Origin: CAZAPO01 sp044841755
GTDB lineage: Bacteria; Bacteroidota; Bacteroidia; Flavobacteriales; Flavobacteriaceae
Assembly: GCA_044841755.1 (NCBI GenBank)
Contig: JAXOFM010000004.1
Coordinates: 248,001-312,000, forward strand
Direction of reading: 5' to 3'
DNA: 64,000 nucleotides
Shown here: positions 33,101-40,885 of the stretch, piece by piece
Numbering within the stretch: position 1 is the first letter of the stretch
Layout: every line of letters starts with the position of its first letter
Program-made: the position numbers and the translations under genes
Notes under the pieces: generated by a model
What the model saw: only the letters and a program-made list of their open reading frames with translations
Told to the model about the DNA's origin: nothing
Database searches by the model: none

Positions 33101-33485
33101 CGGTCTCATTATTTACAAAACGCTTTGCGGTTTCTTTAATAACAGCAAAGGCTTCTGGAAGAATCTCATTTAAAACAACTTCAGTAGCTTCATAAGATTC
33201 ATCTTTGAGTTTATCTATTTCTTGATAGATATCTTCTTTTCTATCTATGTCCTCAGTTGTGTCGGCTTCTTCTTGTAACTTAAGAATCTGTTCTTCAACT
33301 TCTTTTCTTCCTTCATCAATTTTAGCTTTAAAAGCTATGGTCTTTGCTCTTAATTCATCATGAGATAATCCTTCAAGTGATGCTTCAAAAGATTTTACTT
33401 TATCTACTAAGGGCATAATAGCCTTGACATCTTGTTTGGATTTGTCTCCAACGAATACTTTAAGTACCGAATTTAAAATACTCAT
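30129..33485 (-). CDS. secA: Preprotein translocase ATPase SecA
   Basis: Motor ATPase that drives proteins through SecYEG. Motifs: Walker A EMQTGEGKT (residues 191-199), the DEVD-box in YAIVDEVDSVLVDDARTPLIISGP, helicase motifs NMAGRGTDI and RQLRGRSGRQGDPGSS. At 1118 residues it is longer than the E. coli protein (901), with extra sequence in the N-terminal and middle regions that is usual for Bacteroidota. The C-terminal zinc-binding Cys motif is absent; the protein ends in IKKGDWVLTED. Confidence 0.98.
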   Translation of the reverse strand: MSILNSVLKVFVGDKSKQDVKAIMPLVDKVKSFEASLEGLSHDELRAKTIAFKAKIDEGRKEVEEQILKLQEEADTTEDIDRKEDIYQEIDKLKDESYEATEVVLNEILPEAFAVIKETAKRFVNNETVTVTANTFDREVSGEKDYVKLDNDKAEWSNSWDAAGKAIVWDMVHYDVQLIGGIALHQGKIAEMQTGEGKTLVATLPVYLNALTGKGVHLVTVNDYLAKRDSAWMAPIFEFHGLSVDCIDYHQPNSAARKKAYNADITYGTNNEFGFDYLRDNMAHSPDDLVQRPHHYAIVDEVDSVLVDDARTPLIISGPIPQGDRHEFNELKPKVQDIVSVQRKYLTGVLAEAKKLIAEGDTKEGGFKLLRVYRGIPKNKALIKFLSEEGVRQLLQKTENFYMQDNNREMPKIDAELYYVIDEKNNQIELSDKGVDFLSGEDDPNFFVMPEMGMEISNIESQGLTPEKEAELKEELFRDFGVKSERIHTLNQLLKAYALFEKDIQYVVMDNKVMIVDEQTGRIMDGRRYSDGLHQAIEAKENVKIEAATQTFATITLQNYFRMYRKLSGMTGTAVTEAGEFWEIYKLDVVEIPTNRPIARFDREDLVYKTKREKYNAVIDQVTELSNAGRPVLIGTTSVEISELLGKMLSIRKVPHNVLNAKQHKKEAEIVDEAGRKGQVTIATNMAGRGTDIKLSDEVKNAGGLAIIGTERHDSRRVDRQLRGRSGRQGDPGSSQFYVSLEDNLMRLFGSERIAKMMDRMGLKEGEVIQHSMISKSIERAQKKVEENNFGIRKRLLEYDDVMNAQREVVYKRRYHALFGERLRVDLANMIFDTSEIIAETNKDANDYKNFEFELIRYFSMSSPISEEEFASMSAQEISSTIYKAAFDHYKEKMERNADLAFPVIQNVYETQRDRFKRIVVPFTDGIKNLQVITDLEKAYETNGKQLITDFEKNISLAIIDDAWKTHLRKMDELKQSVQLAVHEQKDPLLIYKFESFELFKKMIDQVNKDVISFLFKGEIPQETANNIQEAKTRKREKVQTTKEEIQNMDERAAQSRAAGAGASRQQQVVETIVRDKPKIGRNDRVTIKNVMSGENKTLKYKQAEPLIKKGDWVLTED

Positions 33486-33524
33486 GTATATAGGTTTATT
33501 TTTAGTCTTTAACTAAAAGGCAGT

Positions 33525-33532
33525 CAAAGATA
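33525..33532 (-). promoter_or_regulatory. -7 promoter box for secA
   Basis: Minus-strand TATCTTTG, an exact TAnnTTTG match, 40 bases upstream of the secA ATG. Confidence 0.5.
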
Positions 33533-33570
33533 CTATTTGTTGTTATGTTTAAGGTCAAAATAGCGCACAA

Positions 33571-33594
33571 AAAAAGCCTCTAAAGAGACTTTTT
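33571..33594 (-). terminator. Intrinsic terminator after the DUF2795 gene
   Basis: AAAAAG and CTTTTT arms with an inner CTCT/AGAG part (one mismatch). It lies between the DUF2795 stop and the secA promoter. The symmetric A/T tails allow either direction. Confidence 0.65.
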
Positions 33595-33616
33595 AACTAT
33601 TTTTTATGTTTATTTT

Positions 33617-33838
33617 TTAGTATTCATCCTCGTTCCAAAGATAATCTTCGTCAGTAGGATAATCTGGCCATATTTCTTGAATAGACTCGTAAGAATCTCC
33701 CTCGTCTTCAATAGATTGCAGATTCTCTACAACTTCTAGCGGAGCTCCTGTTCTAATAGAATAATCTATTAACTCATCTTTTGTCGCTGGCCAAGGTGCA
33801 TCACTTAAATAAGATGCTAATTCTAAGGTCCAATACAT
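33617..33838 (-). CDS. DUF2795 family small acidic protein
   Basis: A 73-residue protein. The first half (LASYLSDAPWPATKDELIDYSIRTGAPLEVVENL) is the DUF2795 helical domain. The second half is strongly acidic with aromatic residues (YESIQEIWPDYPTDEDYLW). Function is unknown; the small helical fold is sometimes found in nucleic-acid-associated proteins. It has a good -33/-7 promoter and a terminator of its own, so it is a monocistronic gene next to secA. Confidence 0.85.
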   Translation of the reverse strand: MYWTLELASYLSDAPWPATKDELIDYSIRTGAPLEVVENLQSIEDEGDSYESIQEIWPDYPTDEDYLWNEDEY

Positions 33839-33860
33839 TTCTTACAATTTTAATTTTGTG

Positions 33861-33890
33861 CAAAAATAAATTTTTAGCCGAAAAAGTCAA
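33861..33890 (-). promoter_or_regulatory. -33/-7 promoter for the DUF2795 gene
   Basis: On the minus strand, TTG (33888-33890) and TATTTTTG (33861-33868) are 19 bases apart, an ideal Bacteroidota promoter. The ATG is 22 bases downstream. Confidence 0.7.
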
Positions 33891-33891
33891 G

Positions 33892-33916
33892 TAAAAATGA
33901 AATTATTTCATTTTTA
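33892..33916. promoter_or_regulatory. 25-base palindrome abutting the DUF2795 promoter
   Basis: Perfect 12-bp arms TAAAAATGAAAT/ATTTCATTTTTA flank a single T. It starts one base upstream of the -33 TTG. The lack of a following T-run on the minus strand makes a terminator less likely than an operator. Confidence 0.5.
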
Positions 33917-34008
33917 TTTAAACATTAATATTAAGAACGTCCAATTTTTGTTTATAACCTTTTGAGGTTAAAGGGCTTTTAAAGATCAAATAGAAAACAG
34001 CTATTAAA

Positions 34009-34584
34009 CTAGTCGAGTTTTTCGGGAATCCATTTAATTTCCTCAGCTTGCAGGTCATTGGACAACTTTCGTGCCAATACAAAAAGATAGTCAGAAAGGC
34101 GGTTTAGGTACTTTAAAGTATCGGGTTGAATAGGTTCAATATCATTAAGTGCACTTGATAAACGCTCTGCTCTGCGGCAAACACAGCGTGCTATGTGACA
34201 GAATGACACCGTTTGATGACCTCCTGGTAACACAAAATGCGTCATAGGAGGAAGTTGATCGTTCATTTCATCCATTTCTTTTTCAAGAAGCAGAATGTCT
34301 TCTTCTTTAATTTTAGGAATATTTAAGCGTTGCTTTCCACTTTTTAAAGTAGCCTTTTCTGGATCTGTGGCTAGAATTGCACCAACGGTAAAAAGCTTAT
34401 TTTGAATATGAGTTAATATTGATTTATAGTGTTCATCAATTTCTTGATCACGTATCAATCCAATATGTGAGTTTAACTCATCTACAGTACCATAACTCTC
34501 TATACGAATATGATGTTTCGGGACGCGAGTTCCCCCAAATAAGGCAGTGGTGCCTTTATCTCCTGTTTTGGTGTATATCTTCAT
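34009..34584 (-). CDS. Cob(I)alamin adenosyltransferase, PduO type
   Basis: A 191-residue enzyme that makes adenosylcobalamin from cob(I)alamin and ATP. Hallmarks: MKIYTKTGDKGTTALFGGTRVPKHH (nucleotide loop), SYGTVDELNSHIGL, then FVLPGGHQTVSFCHIARCVCRRAERL, and LNRLSDYLFVLARKL with the conserved D-Y-L-F. It is consistent with MeaB in the window, i.e. a B12-dependent mutase in the cell. The -7 box lies only four bases from the ATG. Confidence 0.94.
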   Translation of the reverse strand: MKIYTKTGDKGTTALFGGTRVPKHHIRIESYGTVDELNSHIGLIRDQEIDEHYKSILTHIQNKLFTVGAILATDPEKATLKSGKQRLNIPKIKEEDILLLEKEMDEMNDQLPPMTHFVLPGGHQTVSFCHIARCVCRRAERLSSALNDIEPIQPDTLKYLNRLSDYLFVLARKLSNDLQAEEIKWIPEKLD

Positions 34585-34588
34585 ATTT

Positions 34589-34596
34589 CAAAATTA
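34589..34596 (-). promoter_or_regulatory. -7 promoter box for the cobalamin adenosyltransferase gene
   Basis: Minus-strand TAATTTTG, an exact TAnnTTTG match, ends four bases before the ATG, predicting a leaderless or nearly leaderless mRNA. Confidence 0.5.
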
Positions 34597-34627
34597 AGGG
34601 TTAAAAGAAAGATAGCAAAACATTCAA

Positions 34628-35401
34628 TTAAACTCTAATTGTAAAATGCTCTTTTTGTTGTTCTTCTCTGAAGAATGCAAATCCCCAAAAGTAGGTGTCA
34701 ATGGTAACGGTAACTTTTGGATGCTGTTTAATGGTTTCCCACGCTTCTGTCATTCCTTTTGACCAATAAATATCATCAAAAATGAAAACTGAATCATTAT
34801 GGATAGTATTCAGTAATTTTTCAAAATAGTTTAAAGTAGCTTTTTTTTGATGATTACCATCAAAGAAAATCAGATCATAACTGTTTTTTGAAAGCTCAGG
34901 AAGAAATGCTGAGAAGTCTCCAGTGAGTTGTTCAACATTTTCTAGACTTAAAGAACTAAATCTTTCTTTAGTAAAACCTGAAATGTTCTCACAGCCTTCA
35001 ATGGTTGTGATGTTAGCGTGAGGACTTCCAAGTGACAATGCTTGAGTTCCAATTCCTAAAGATGTTCCTAGTTCTAATATATTAGTAGGTTTAAAATAAT
35101 TGGCAAAGCGGAAAAGCAGTTTAGAACGTCTTAATGTTGTTCCCGAATTCTTCGCAATTGAATTAATCTTGCGTTTAGAAGTTTTCATGACTTGAGAACC
35201 TGCTCCTAAATCATTAACTTCAATGCTGGAATCATCATTTAGTAAAGAATTCCTAAAATCTTCAAGCTTTTTGTAATCCTCATATTTGGCTTTATCATAA
35301 AAGCATTTAGTAACAAGATCAAAAACAAAAGGAGAGTGTACACGATGTTGATTTGTAGATCTTAAAAGAAATTTTAGATATGAGATTATACGATACCACA
35401 T
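34628..35401 (-). CDS. Class I SAM-dependent methyltransferase
   Basis: A 257-residue protein of the O-methyltransferase type. Residues about 115-125, NILELGTSLGIGTQALSLG, form the SAM-binding glycine loop; ITTIEGCENISGFTKE gives the acidic residue on the next strand, and YDLIFFDGNHQKKATLNYF the metal/active-site Asp region. The substrate is unknown. It begins one base after the stop of the ABC-F gene, so both are co-transcribed. A conserved N-terminal HRVHSPFVFDLVTKC block is common in Bacteroidota homologues. Confidence 0.87.
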   Translation of the reverse strand: MWYRIISYLKFLLRSTNQHRVHSPFVFDLVTKCFYDKAKYEDYKKLEDFRNSLLNDDSSIEVNDLGAGSQVMKTSKRKINSIAKNSGTTLRRSKLLFRFANYFKPTNILELGTSLGIGTQALSLGSPHANITTIEGCENISGFTKERFSSLSLENVEQLTGDFSAFLPELSKNSYDLIFFDGNHQKKATLNYFEKLLNTIHNDSVFIFDDIYWSKGMTEAWETIKQHPKVTVTIDTYFWGFAFFREEQQKEHFTIRV

Positions 35402-35402
35402 A

Positions 35403-37262
35403 TTAACCTTCTTGCTTCTCTAAAAGTTCTAACCATCGCAACTCTTTTTCTTCAATAGTTTCTATGATTTGCTGCAATTCTGATGAAAGTTCATTGATCT
35501 TTTCTGGAGACAAACTTTCATTATTGAATTTAGATTCCAGTTCTTTTTTATCGTACTCTAAAGATTTTATTTTACTCTCAATATTCTTGAGTTCTTTTTG
35601 TTCGTTATACGAGAGCTTAATATTATCGTCCTTTTTCCAGCTCTTCTTTTCTGTTTTAGGTTTGTCTGTAGGTTCTTTAACAGCACTATCTTCATATGCC
35701 CTAAAATCGCTATAATTTCCAGGAAAATCTTCAATTACACCATTTCCTCTAAATACAAACAGATGGTCTACGATCTTGTCCATAAAATAGCGATCGTGAG
35801 AAACTACAATTAAACATCCAGGGAAATCGAGAAGGAAATTTTCTAATACATTAAGGGTTACGATATCTAAATCGTTTGTTGGCTCATCGAGAATTAGAAA
35901 ATTTGGATTTTGGATAAGAACAGTACACAAATACAATCGTTTACGTTCACCACCACTTAATTTTTCAACAAAATCATATTGCTTTTTTCTATCGAATAAG
36001 AAACGTTCTAATAATTGTTGTGCACTAATTTGTCTTCCTTTTTTAAGAGGAATATAATCGCCAAACTCTCTAACAACATCAATTACCTTTTGTTCTGGTT
36101 TAATGGTAATTCCGTTTTGAGTATAGTAGCCAAATTTGACAGTTTCACCAACCACAATTTTCCCAGCATCTGGTTTCAATGTATCAGTGAGAAGATTTAA
36201 AAAGGTAGATTTTCCGGAACCGTTTTTCCCGATAATACCAGCACGTTCACCTTTTTGAAAAACATAATCAAACTTGTCTAGCATGATTTTTTCATCAAAG
36301 GATTTAGAGACTTTATGTAACTCTAAGATCTTACTACCCAACCGTTCCATGTTAATTTCAAGTTGAACAACGTGATCTTTTCTGCGTTGATGAGCTTTAT
36401 GCTTTATTTCGAAAAAGTCGTCTATTCTTGATTTAGATTTTGTGGTTCGTGCTTTTGGTTGACGACGCATCCAATCCAGTTCCTTTTTATAAAGTTGTTT
36501 GGTTTTATTTAGTTCAACAGCTTCACGTTCTTGACGAGCTTCTTTTTTATCTAGGAAATAAGAATAGTTTCCCTTGTATGTATAAATTAATCCTTGATCA
36601 AGTTCTATAATTTCGTTGCAAACTCTCTCCAGAAAATAACGATCGTGGGTAATCATGAACAGCGTGATATTTTCTTTAGCAAAGAACTTTTCTAACCATT
36701 CAATCATTTCAAGATCAAGATGGTTGGTTGGCTCATCGAGAATTAAAAGATCCGGTTTGTTGATCAAAGCATTTGCTAATGCTAATCGTTTTTTTTGTCC
36801 TCCTGAAAGTAATTCAACTTTTTGATTGAGATCTTCTAACTTTAGTTTGAAAAGTATTTGTTTGTACTGTGTTTCAAAGTCCCATGCATTTTCTCGTTCC
36901 ATATCATCAAAAGCCTTTTGATATGCTTTCTCATCTTCTGGGTTCCTAAGTGCTTTATGGTATGTATTTATAACTTTAAGAATATGACTATCTGAATCAA
37001 ATATAGTCTGCTCAACCGTTAATTTGTTGTTTAAATCAGGTTCTTGAGAGAGAAAAGAAACCTTAATGTTTTTTCTGTAAATTACCTCACCAGAATCTGG
37101 TTGATCCTTTCCTGAAAGAATATTAAGAATAGTTGTTTTTCCCGAACCATTCTTAGCAACAAAGGCAATTTTCTGATCTTTATGGATGCTGAACGAGACG
37201 TTTTCGAACAGTAATAACTCACCATAAGATTTCGATATATTTTCAACGGTTAGGTAGTTCAA
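35403..37262 (-). CDS. ABC-F family ATPase (Uup-like)
   Basis: A 619-residue soluble protein with two ABC domains and no membrane part. Walker A sites are AKNGSGKTT (residues 36-44) and GKNGSGKST (second half). Signatures are LLSGGQKKRLALA and KLSGGERKRLYLC; Walker B parts are LLILDEPTNHLD and FLILDEPTNDLD. A Lys/Arg-rich linker (RRQPKARTTKSKSRIDDF) and a C-terminal coiled coil (about 545-619) fit Uup, which binds ribosomes or DNA. ABC-F proteins relieve translation or replication problems; the specific role is unproven. Confidence 0.92.
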   Translation of the reverse strand: MNYLTVENISKSYGELLLFENVSFSIHKDQKIAFVAKNGSGKTTILNILSGKDQPDSGEVIYRKNIKVSFLSQEPDLNNKLTVEQTIFDSDSHILKVINTYHKALRNPEDEKAYQKAFDDMERENAWDFETQYKQILFKLKLEDLNQKVELLSGGQKKRLALANALINKPDLLILDEPTNHLDLEMIEWLEKFFAKENITLFMITHDRYFLERVCNEIIELDQGLIYTYKGNYSYFLDKKEARQEREAVELNKTKQLYKKELDWMRRQPKARTTKSKSRIDDFFEIKHKAHQRRKDHVVQLEINMERLGSKILELHKVSKSFDEKIMLDKFDYVFQKGERAGIIGKNGSGKSTFLNLLTDTLKPDAGKIVVGETVKFGYYTQNGITIKPEQKVIDVVREFGDYIPLKKGRQISAQQLLERFLFDRKKQYDFVEKLSGGERKRLYLCTVLIQNPNFLILDEPTNDLDIVTLNVLENFLLDFPGCLIVVSHDRYFMDKIVDHLFVFRGNGVIEDFPGNYSDFRAYEDSAVKEPTDKPKTEKKSWKKDDNIKLSYNEQKELKNIESKIKSLEYDKKELESKFNNESLSPEKINELSSELQQIIETIEEKELRWLELLEKQEG

Positions 37263-37336
37263 TTTTCAATTTTTTACAAATAACGCATAAAAAACCAAAA
37301 AATACGTCAGCTGTTTTTATTTTGACTGCTAAAAGT

Positions 37337-37344
37337 TATATTTG
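37337..37344 (+). promoter_or_regulatory. -7 promoter box for the polysaccharide locus (wza-like)
   Basis: TATATTTG is an exact TAnnTTTG match, 23 bases before the wza-like ATG. It would drive the export/kinase pair that opens the locus. Confidence 0.55.
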
Positions 37345-37367
37345 TCTATTAACAATAGAGCCTCAAT

Positions 37368-38159
37368 ATGAAGAAACTCTTTGCTGTTACAGCTCTTGTT
37401 TTAAGTGTTTTAGCTTCTTCTTGTATCCCTCAACGAGACACGCTTTATCTTCAAAACAAAAATAATGCTTCAAATGAAGCCTACACGATCACTGAACAAC
37501 AAAAACCTTATCGCGTTCAGATTAATGATATTTTAAATATTAGAGTGAAGTCTTTAGATCAGACAGCTGTACAAATATTTAACCCAGTTGGTGACGAAAA
37601 TTTAAACGCTGGAAGTGCAGAAAGAGCTTATTTTGATGGTTTCACAGTAGATCTTCATGGCGAAATTAGAATTCCAACTTTAGGGAAAATTAGTGTATTA
37701 GGTTATACTACTGAAGAGATTGAGCAAATTGTTGAGAAGAAACTTTTGGAAGAACAATTTAAAGAAACGGCTAATATATTTGTAACTGTTAAACTTTCTG
37801 GGTTACGATTTACTGTAAATGGTGAAGTAGCAAGTCCGGGAACATTAACGCTGTTTCAGGAGCGTGTAAATATTTTTGAAGCATTAGCCAATGCAGGAGA
37901 GATACCTATCACTGGTGATAAAAAAGACGTACTTATTATTAGACAATATCCGCAAGGACAAAAAATTCATCATTTAGATTTAACGGATGTAAGTGTAATG
38001 CAATCACCTTATTATTACATACAGCCTAATGATTTGATTTATGTAAAGCCATTGAAGCAAAAATCTTGGGGAACAGGCACAACTGGAGTGGAGACTATTG
38101 GGACTATTGCTTCCTTATTAGCTTTAGTTACTACAACAATTTTATTGATCAAGAATTGA
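37368..38159 (+). CDS. Polysaccharide export lipoprotein, Wza-like
   Basis: A 263-residue outer-membrane lipoprotein (leader LFAVTALVLSVLASSC, Cys at residue 19). The export domain begins at YRVQINDILNIRVKS, with VDLHGEIRIPTLGKISVLGYTTEEIEQ and the SLBB-type repeat VNGEVASPGTLTLFQERVNIFEALANAG. It ends in a hydrophobic helix (TIGTIASLLALVTTTILLI) that would cross the membrane, as in the Wza pore. It pairs with the adjacent tyrosine kinase gene. It would form the outer-membrane exit for a capsule or exopolysaccharide. Confidence 0.92.
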   Translation: MKKLFAVTALVLSVLASSCIPQRDTLYLQNKNNASNEAYTITEQQKPYRVQINDILNIRVKSLDQTAVQIFNPVGDENLNAGSAERAYFDGFTVDLHGEIRIPTLGKISVLGYTTEEIEQIVEKKLLEEQFKETANIFVTVKLSGLRFTVNGEVASPGTLTLFQERVNIFEALANAGEIPITGDKKDVLIIRQYPQGQKIHHLDLTDVSVMQSPYYYIQPNDLIYVKPLKQKSWGTGTTGVETIGTIASLLALVTTTILLIKN

Positions 38160-38163
38160 TATA

Positions 38164-40602
38164 ATGACAGAGGATTTTAATATTAACGAACTACCATCTA
38201 ATTTCAATATTAGGACCTTTATTTTTAAGGTATTGGGTTATTGGAAATTGTTTGTTGTTAGTGTGGCTATAGCTTGTGGAATTGCCTACTCTGTCAATAT
38301 AAGAAAACAAAATGTATATGCACTTGATTCATTAATTTCTGTTGAAAACGATCAAAATCCCTTTTTTACTGCTAATACAAGTATTTCTTTTAATTGGGGA
38401 GGAGTTACCAGTAAAGTGCAAGCGGTAATTACAACCTTGAAGACAAGAACTCATAACGAAAGGGTTATAGATTCTTTACAATACTATTTACAATATATGC
38501 ATCAAGGTAAATATCATATGAATGATGTTTATACCAATGCTCCTTTTGAATTTCACATAGATAAAACTAAGCCACAGATATTAGGTAAACCAATTTCGGT
38601 AACCTTTACGAGAGAAGATGAATTTGAATTGGTAGTAAATTTTGAATCTGAAAATGCTTCTGGTCAAATCTATCAAACTAAAGAAAGGTTAAATGTTTTA
38701 GTTCCACAAGGAGAATTTAGACAGACTTACAAATTAGGTGAGGTAATTTCAACAACATTCTTAAATGGTCGCATTACTTCAAGAAATTTTGCTCCTGCAG
38801 TTGTTGGTAAAGAGTACTTTATAAGGTTCTTGAATTTTGATGGTGTTGTAAATCAATATAAGAATGGTCTTTCAGTAACGCCTAATACAAAAGGTTCTTC
38901 TGTTTTGAAATTAAGGTTAAGCGGAGCTAATAAAGGTAAGATAGTTGATTATTTGAATACTACTGTGGATATACTTGAAAGGGCTCAATTAGAGAGAAAA
39001 AACCTTTACGCAACCAATACCATAAAATTCATTGATAGCAGCTTGAATAAAGAGGGGGATAATTTAAAGCAGGTAGAGGATGAAATGAACAGGTTTAGAG
39101 CTCAGAACAATCTTTTTAATATTGATGAGGAGAGCGGAAGGGTTTCTGAAAATTTAGGAAGCTATGAATCCCAACAAATTCAAATAGACTCAAAAATTGA
39201 ATATCTCAATTCACTTCAAGATTATCTAGAAACTAAAACAGATTATACAAAAATAGCAGCACCAACAAGCGTAGGTATAGAAGAAGCTAATATTGTGGCA
39301 AGTGTACAAAGAATAATTGACCTTTCTATTACCAGGCAAAAATTAGAATATACAACTCGAGAAAATTCACCACAGTTCAGGAATATAGATCGTCAAATTG
39401 AAGCAGAGAAAAATGTATTGCTTGAAACTATTAACGAGACTAAGAAGACTTTAGGTATTCAGTACAACAGTTTAAACAGAATGATAAGTTCATTACGAGC
39501 TAAATTGAGTGAATTACCAAAAGATCAGCAAGAGTTTTTAAAGATTCAAAGGCGTTTTAACTTAAGTGAAGAGGTATACAATGTGTATCTTCAAAAGTTG
39601 AGTGAAGCAGAAGTAGTCAAAGCAGCAAATGTTTCAGATATCAATGTTATTGATAGTGCTAAGGATATAGGTGGAGGTCTTATAGGGCCGAATACCAGAG
39701 TGAATTATATTATTGCCTTATTTGCAGGCTTGTTAATCCCATTCATGATAATTGTTATTATTACACTTTTTGATAATAATATTCAAACAGTTAATGATAT
39801 TGAACGTTTATCTACAATTCCAGTCTTAGGGATAATTGGTAAATATAAAGGACAAGGTAGTTTGGTTGTTTATGATAATCCGAAATCGGCTATTTCGGAG
39901 GCTTTTAGAGCAATTCGGTCTAGTTTAAAATTTATTTATAAGACTCAGAACGTTAAAGTAACAAAAACGGTGATGGTCACTTCTTCTGTAAGTGGAGAGG
40001 GAAAAACTTTTTGTTCTATAAATATTGCCAGTGTTTTTGCGCTTTCAGATAGAAAAACTGTTTTAGTTGGTTTAGATCTTAGAAAACCAAAAATTTCAGG
40101 AGATTTTAATTTACAAAACGACATGGGAGTTGTTGACTACCTAGTCGGTTCAAAAAACTTAGAAGAAATCATTCAAACTACACAGATTAAAAATTTGGAT
40201 ATTGTGCTTTCTGGAGAAGTTCCTCCAAACCCTTCAGAATTATTGATGAGCGACAAAATGGACAAGTTCATTGATGAGTTAAAACAGCAGTATGATATTA
40301 TTGTGCTGGATACCCCTCCTCTTGGATTGGTAACAGATGCTGTAGAACTTGTTGAGTATGCAGATGCTACCATATATTTGATAAGACAAGGTTATACTAA
40401 AAGGGACATGCTTGCTGTAATTAATGATAAGTACAAAAAGGGTGAAGTGAAGAATATAAGTTTTGTGCTTAATCATTACCTGCATAAGAAGAATCAGGGT
40501 TATGGCTATGGTTACGGTTATGGTTACGGCTATCATGAGAACGAAAAAGATAATCGTTCATTATTAAAAAAAGCTGCCTCACTATTTAAACTTAAATCTT
40601 GA
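38164..40602 (+). CDS. Polysaccharide co-polymerase and tyrosine autokinase, Wzc-like
   Basis: An 812-residue inner membrane protein. The N-terminal Wzz domain (start FNIRTFIFKVLGYWKLFVVSVAIACGIAY) and a long periplasmic coiled-coil region precede the second membrane helix (NYIIALFAGLLIPFMIIVIITLF). The cytoplasmic BY-kinase carries Walker A SGEGKT (from about residue 610), Walker A' VLVGLDLRKPKI and Walker B IIVLDTPPLGL. The tail is a run of alternating Tyr and Gly (GYGYGYGYGYGYH), the phosphorylation cluster. It regulates chain length and export with Wza. Confidence 0.94.
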   Translation: MTEDFNINELPSNFNIRTFIFKVLGYWKLFVVSVAIACGIAYSVNIRKQNVYALDSLISVENDQNPFFTANTSISFNWGGVTSKVQAVITTLKTRTHNERVIDSLQYYLQYMHQGKYHMNDVYTNAPFEFHIDKTKPQILGKPISVTFTREDEFELVVNFESENASGQIYQTKERLNVLVPQGEFRQTYKLGEVISTTFLNGRITSRNFAPAVVGKEYFIRFLNFDGVVNQYKNGLSVTPNTKGSSVLKLRLSGANKGKIVDYLNTTVDILERAQLERKNLYATNTIKFIDSSLNKEGDNLKQVEDEMNRFRAQNNLFNIDEESGRVSENLGSYESQQIQIDSKIEYLNSLQDYLETKTDYTKIAAPTSVGIEEANIVASVQRIIDLSITRQKLEYTTRENSPQFRNIDRQIEAEKNVLLETINETKKTLGIQYNSLNRMISSLRAKLSELPKDQQEFLKIQRRFNLSEEVYNVYLQKLSEAEVVKAANVSDINVIDSAKDIGGGLIGPNTRVNYIIALFAGLLIPFMIIVIITLFDNNIQTVNDIERLSTIPVLGIIGKYKGQGSLVVYDNPKSAISEAFRAIRSSLKFIYKTQNVKVTKTVMVTSSVSGEGKTFCSINIASVFALSDRKTVLVGLDLRKPKISGDFNLQNDMGVVDYLVGSKNLEEIIQTTQIKNLDIVLSGEVPPNPSELLMSDKMDKFIDELKQQYDIIVLDTPPLGLVTDAVELVEYADATIYLIRQGYTKRDMLAVINDKYKKGEVKNISFVLNHYLHKKNQGYGYGYGYGYGYHENEKDNRSLLKKAASLFKLKS

Positions 40603-40734
40603 GTCTAAAGAAAAGTAATAGCTGTTTTTTTATCTATTTCTTACCTTACCTTTTTAGTTACAATTATTATTCCCCAATTTTAGTTTTTATGGTTACGTTT
40701 GAAAACGATTCTTATACTATTAAATATGGTTTAA

Positions 40735-40878
40735 AACGCCATATTAACCTTACAAGATGACCCAGAAAATTACAATAGAACGATTATTTGGGTAGATAAG
40801 GTGGAAATCAATAAAAAGTACATTCAAAATTGGAGTTTTTCTTTAGATTTGAAGTATATACTACAATCAATTAATTAG
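40735..40878 (+). pseudogene. Relic of an undecaprenyl-phosphate sugar-1-phosphate transferase (C-terminal end)
   Basis: An open frame of 47 codons without a start, ending in TAG. Its translation contains NYNRTIIWVDKVEINKKY and KYIQNWSFSLDLKYIL, matching the C-terminal end of WcaJ/WbaP-type transferases (W-S-F-x-L-D-(L/I)-K/Y). The catalytic domain and the membrane parts are absent; immediately upstream there is a stop in this frame. It sits in the 283-base gap between the Wzc-like and dehydrogenase genes, exactly where such genes usually lie. Probably a decayed initiating enzyme gene. The rest of the gap shows nothing. Confidence 0.6.
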
Positions 40879-40885
40879 TTAACTA

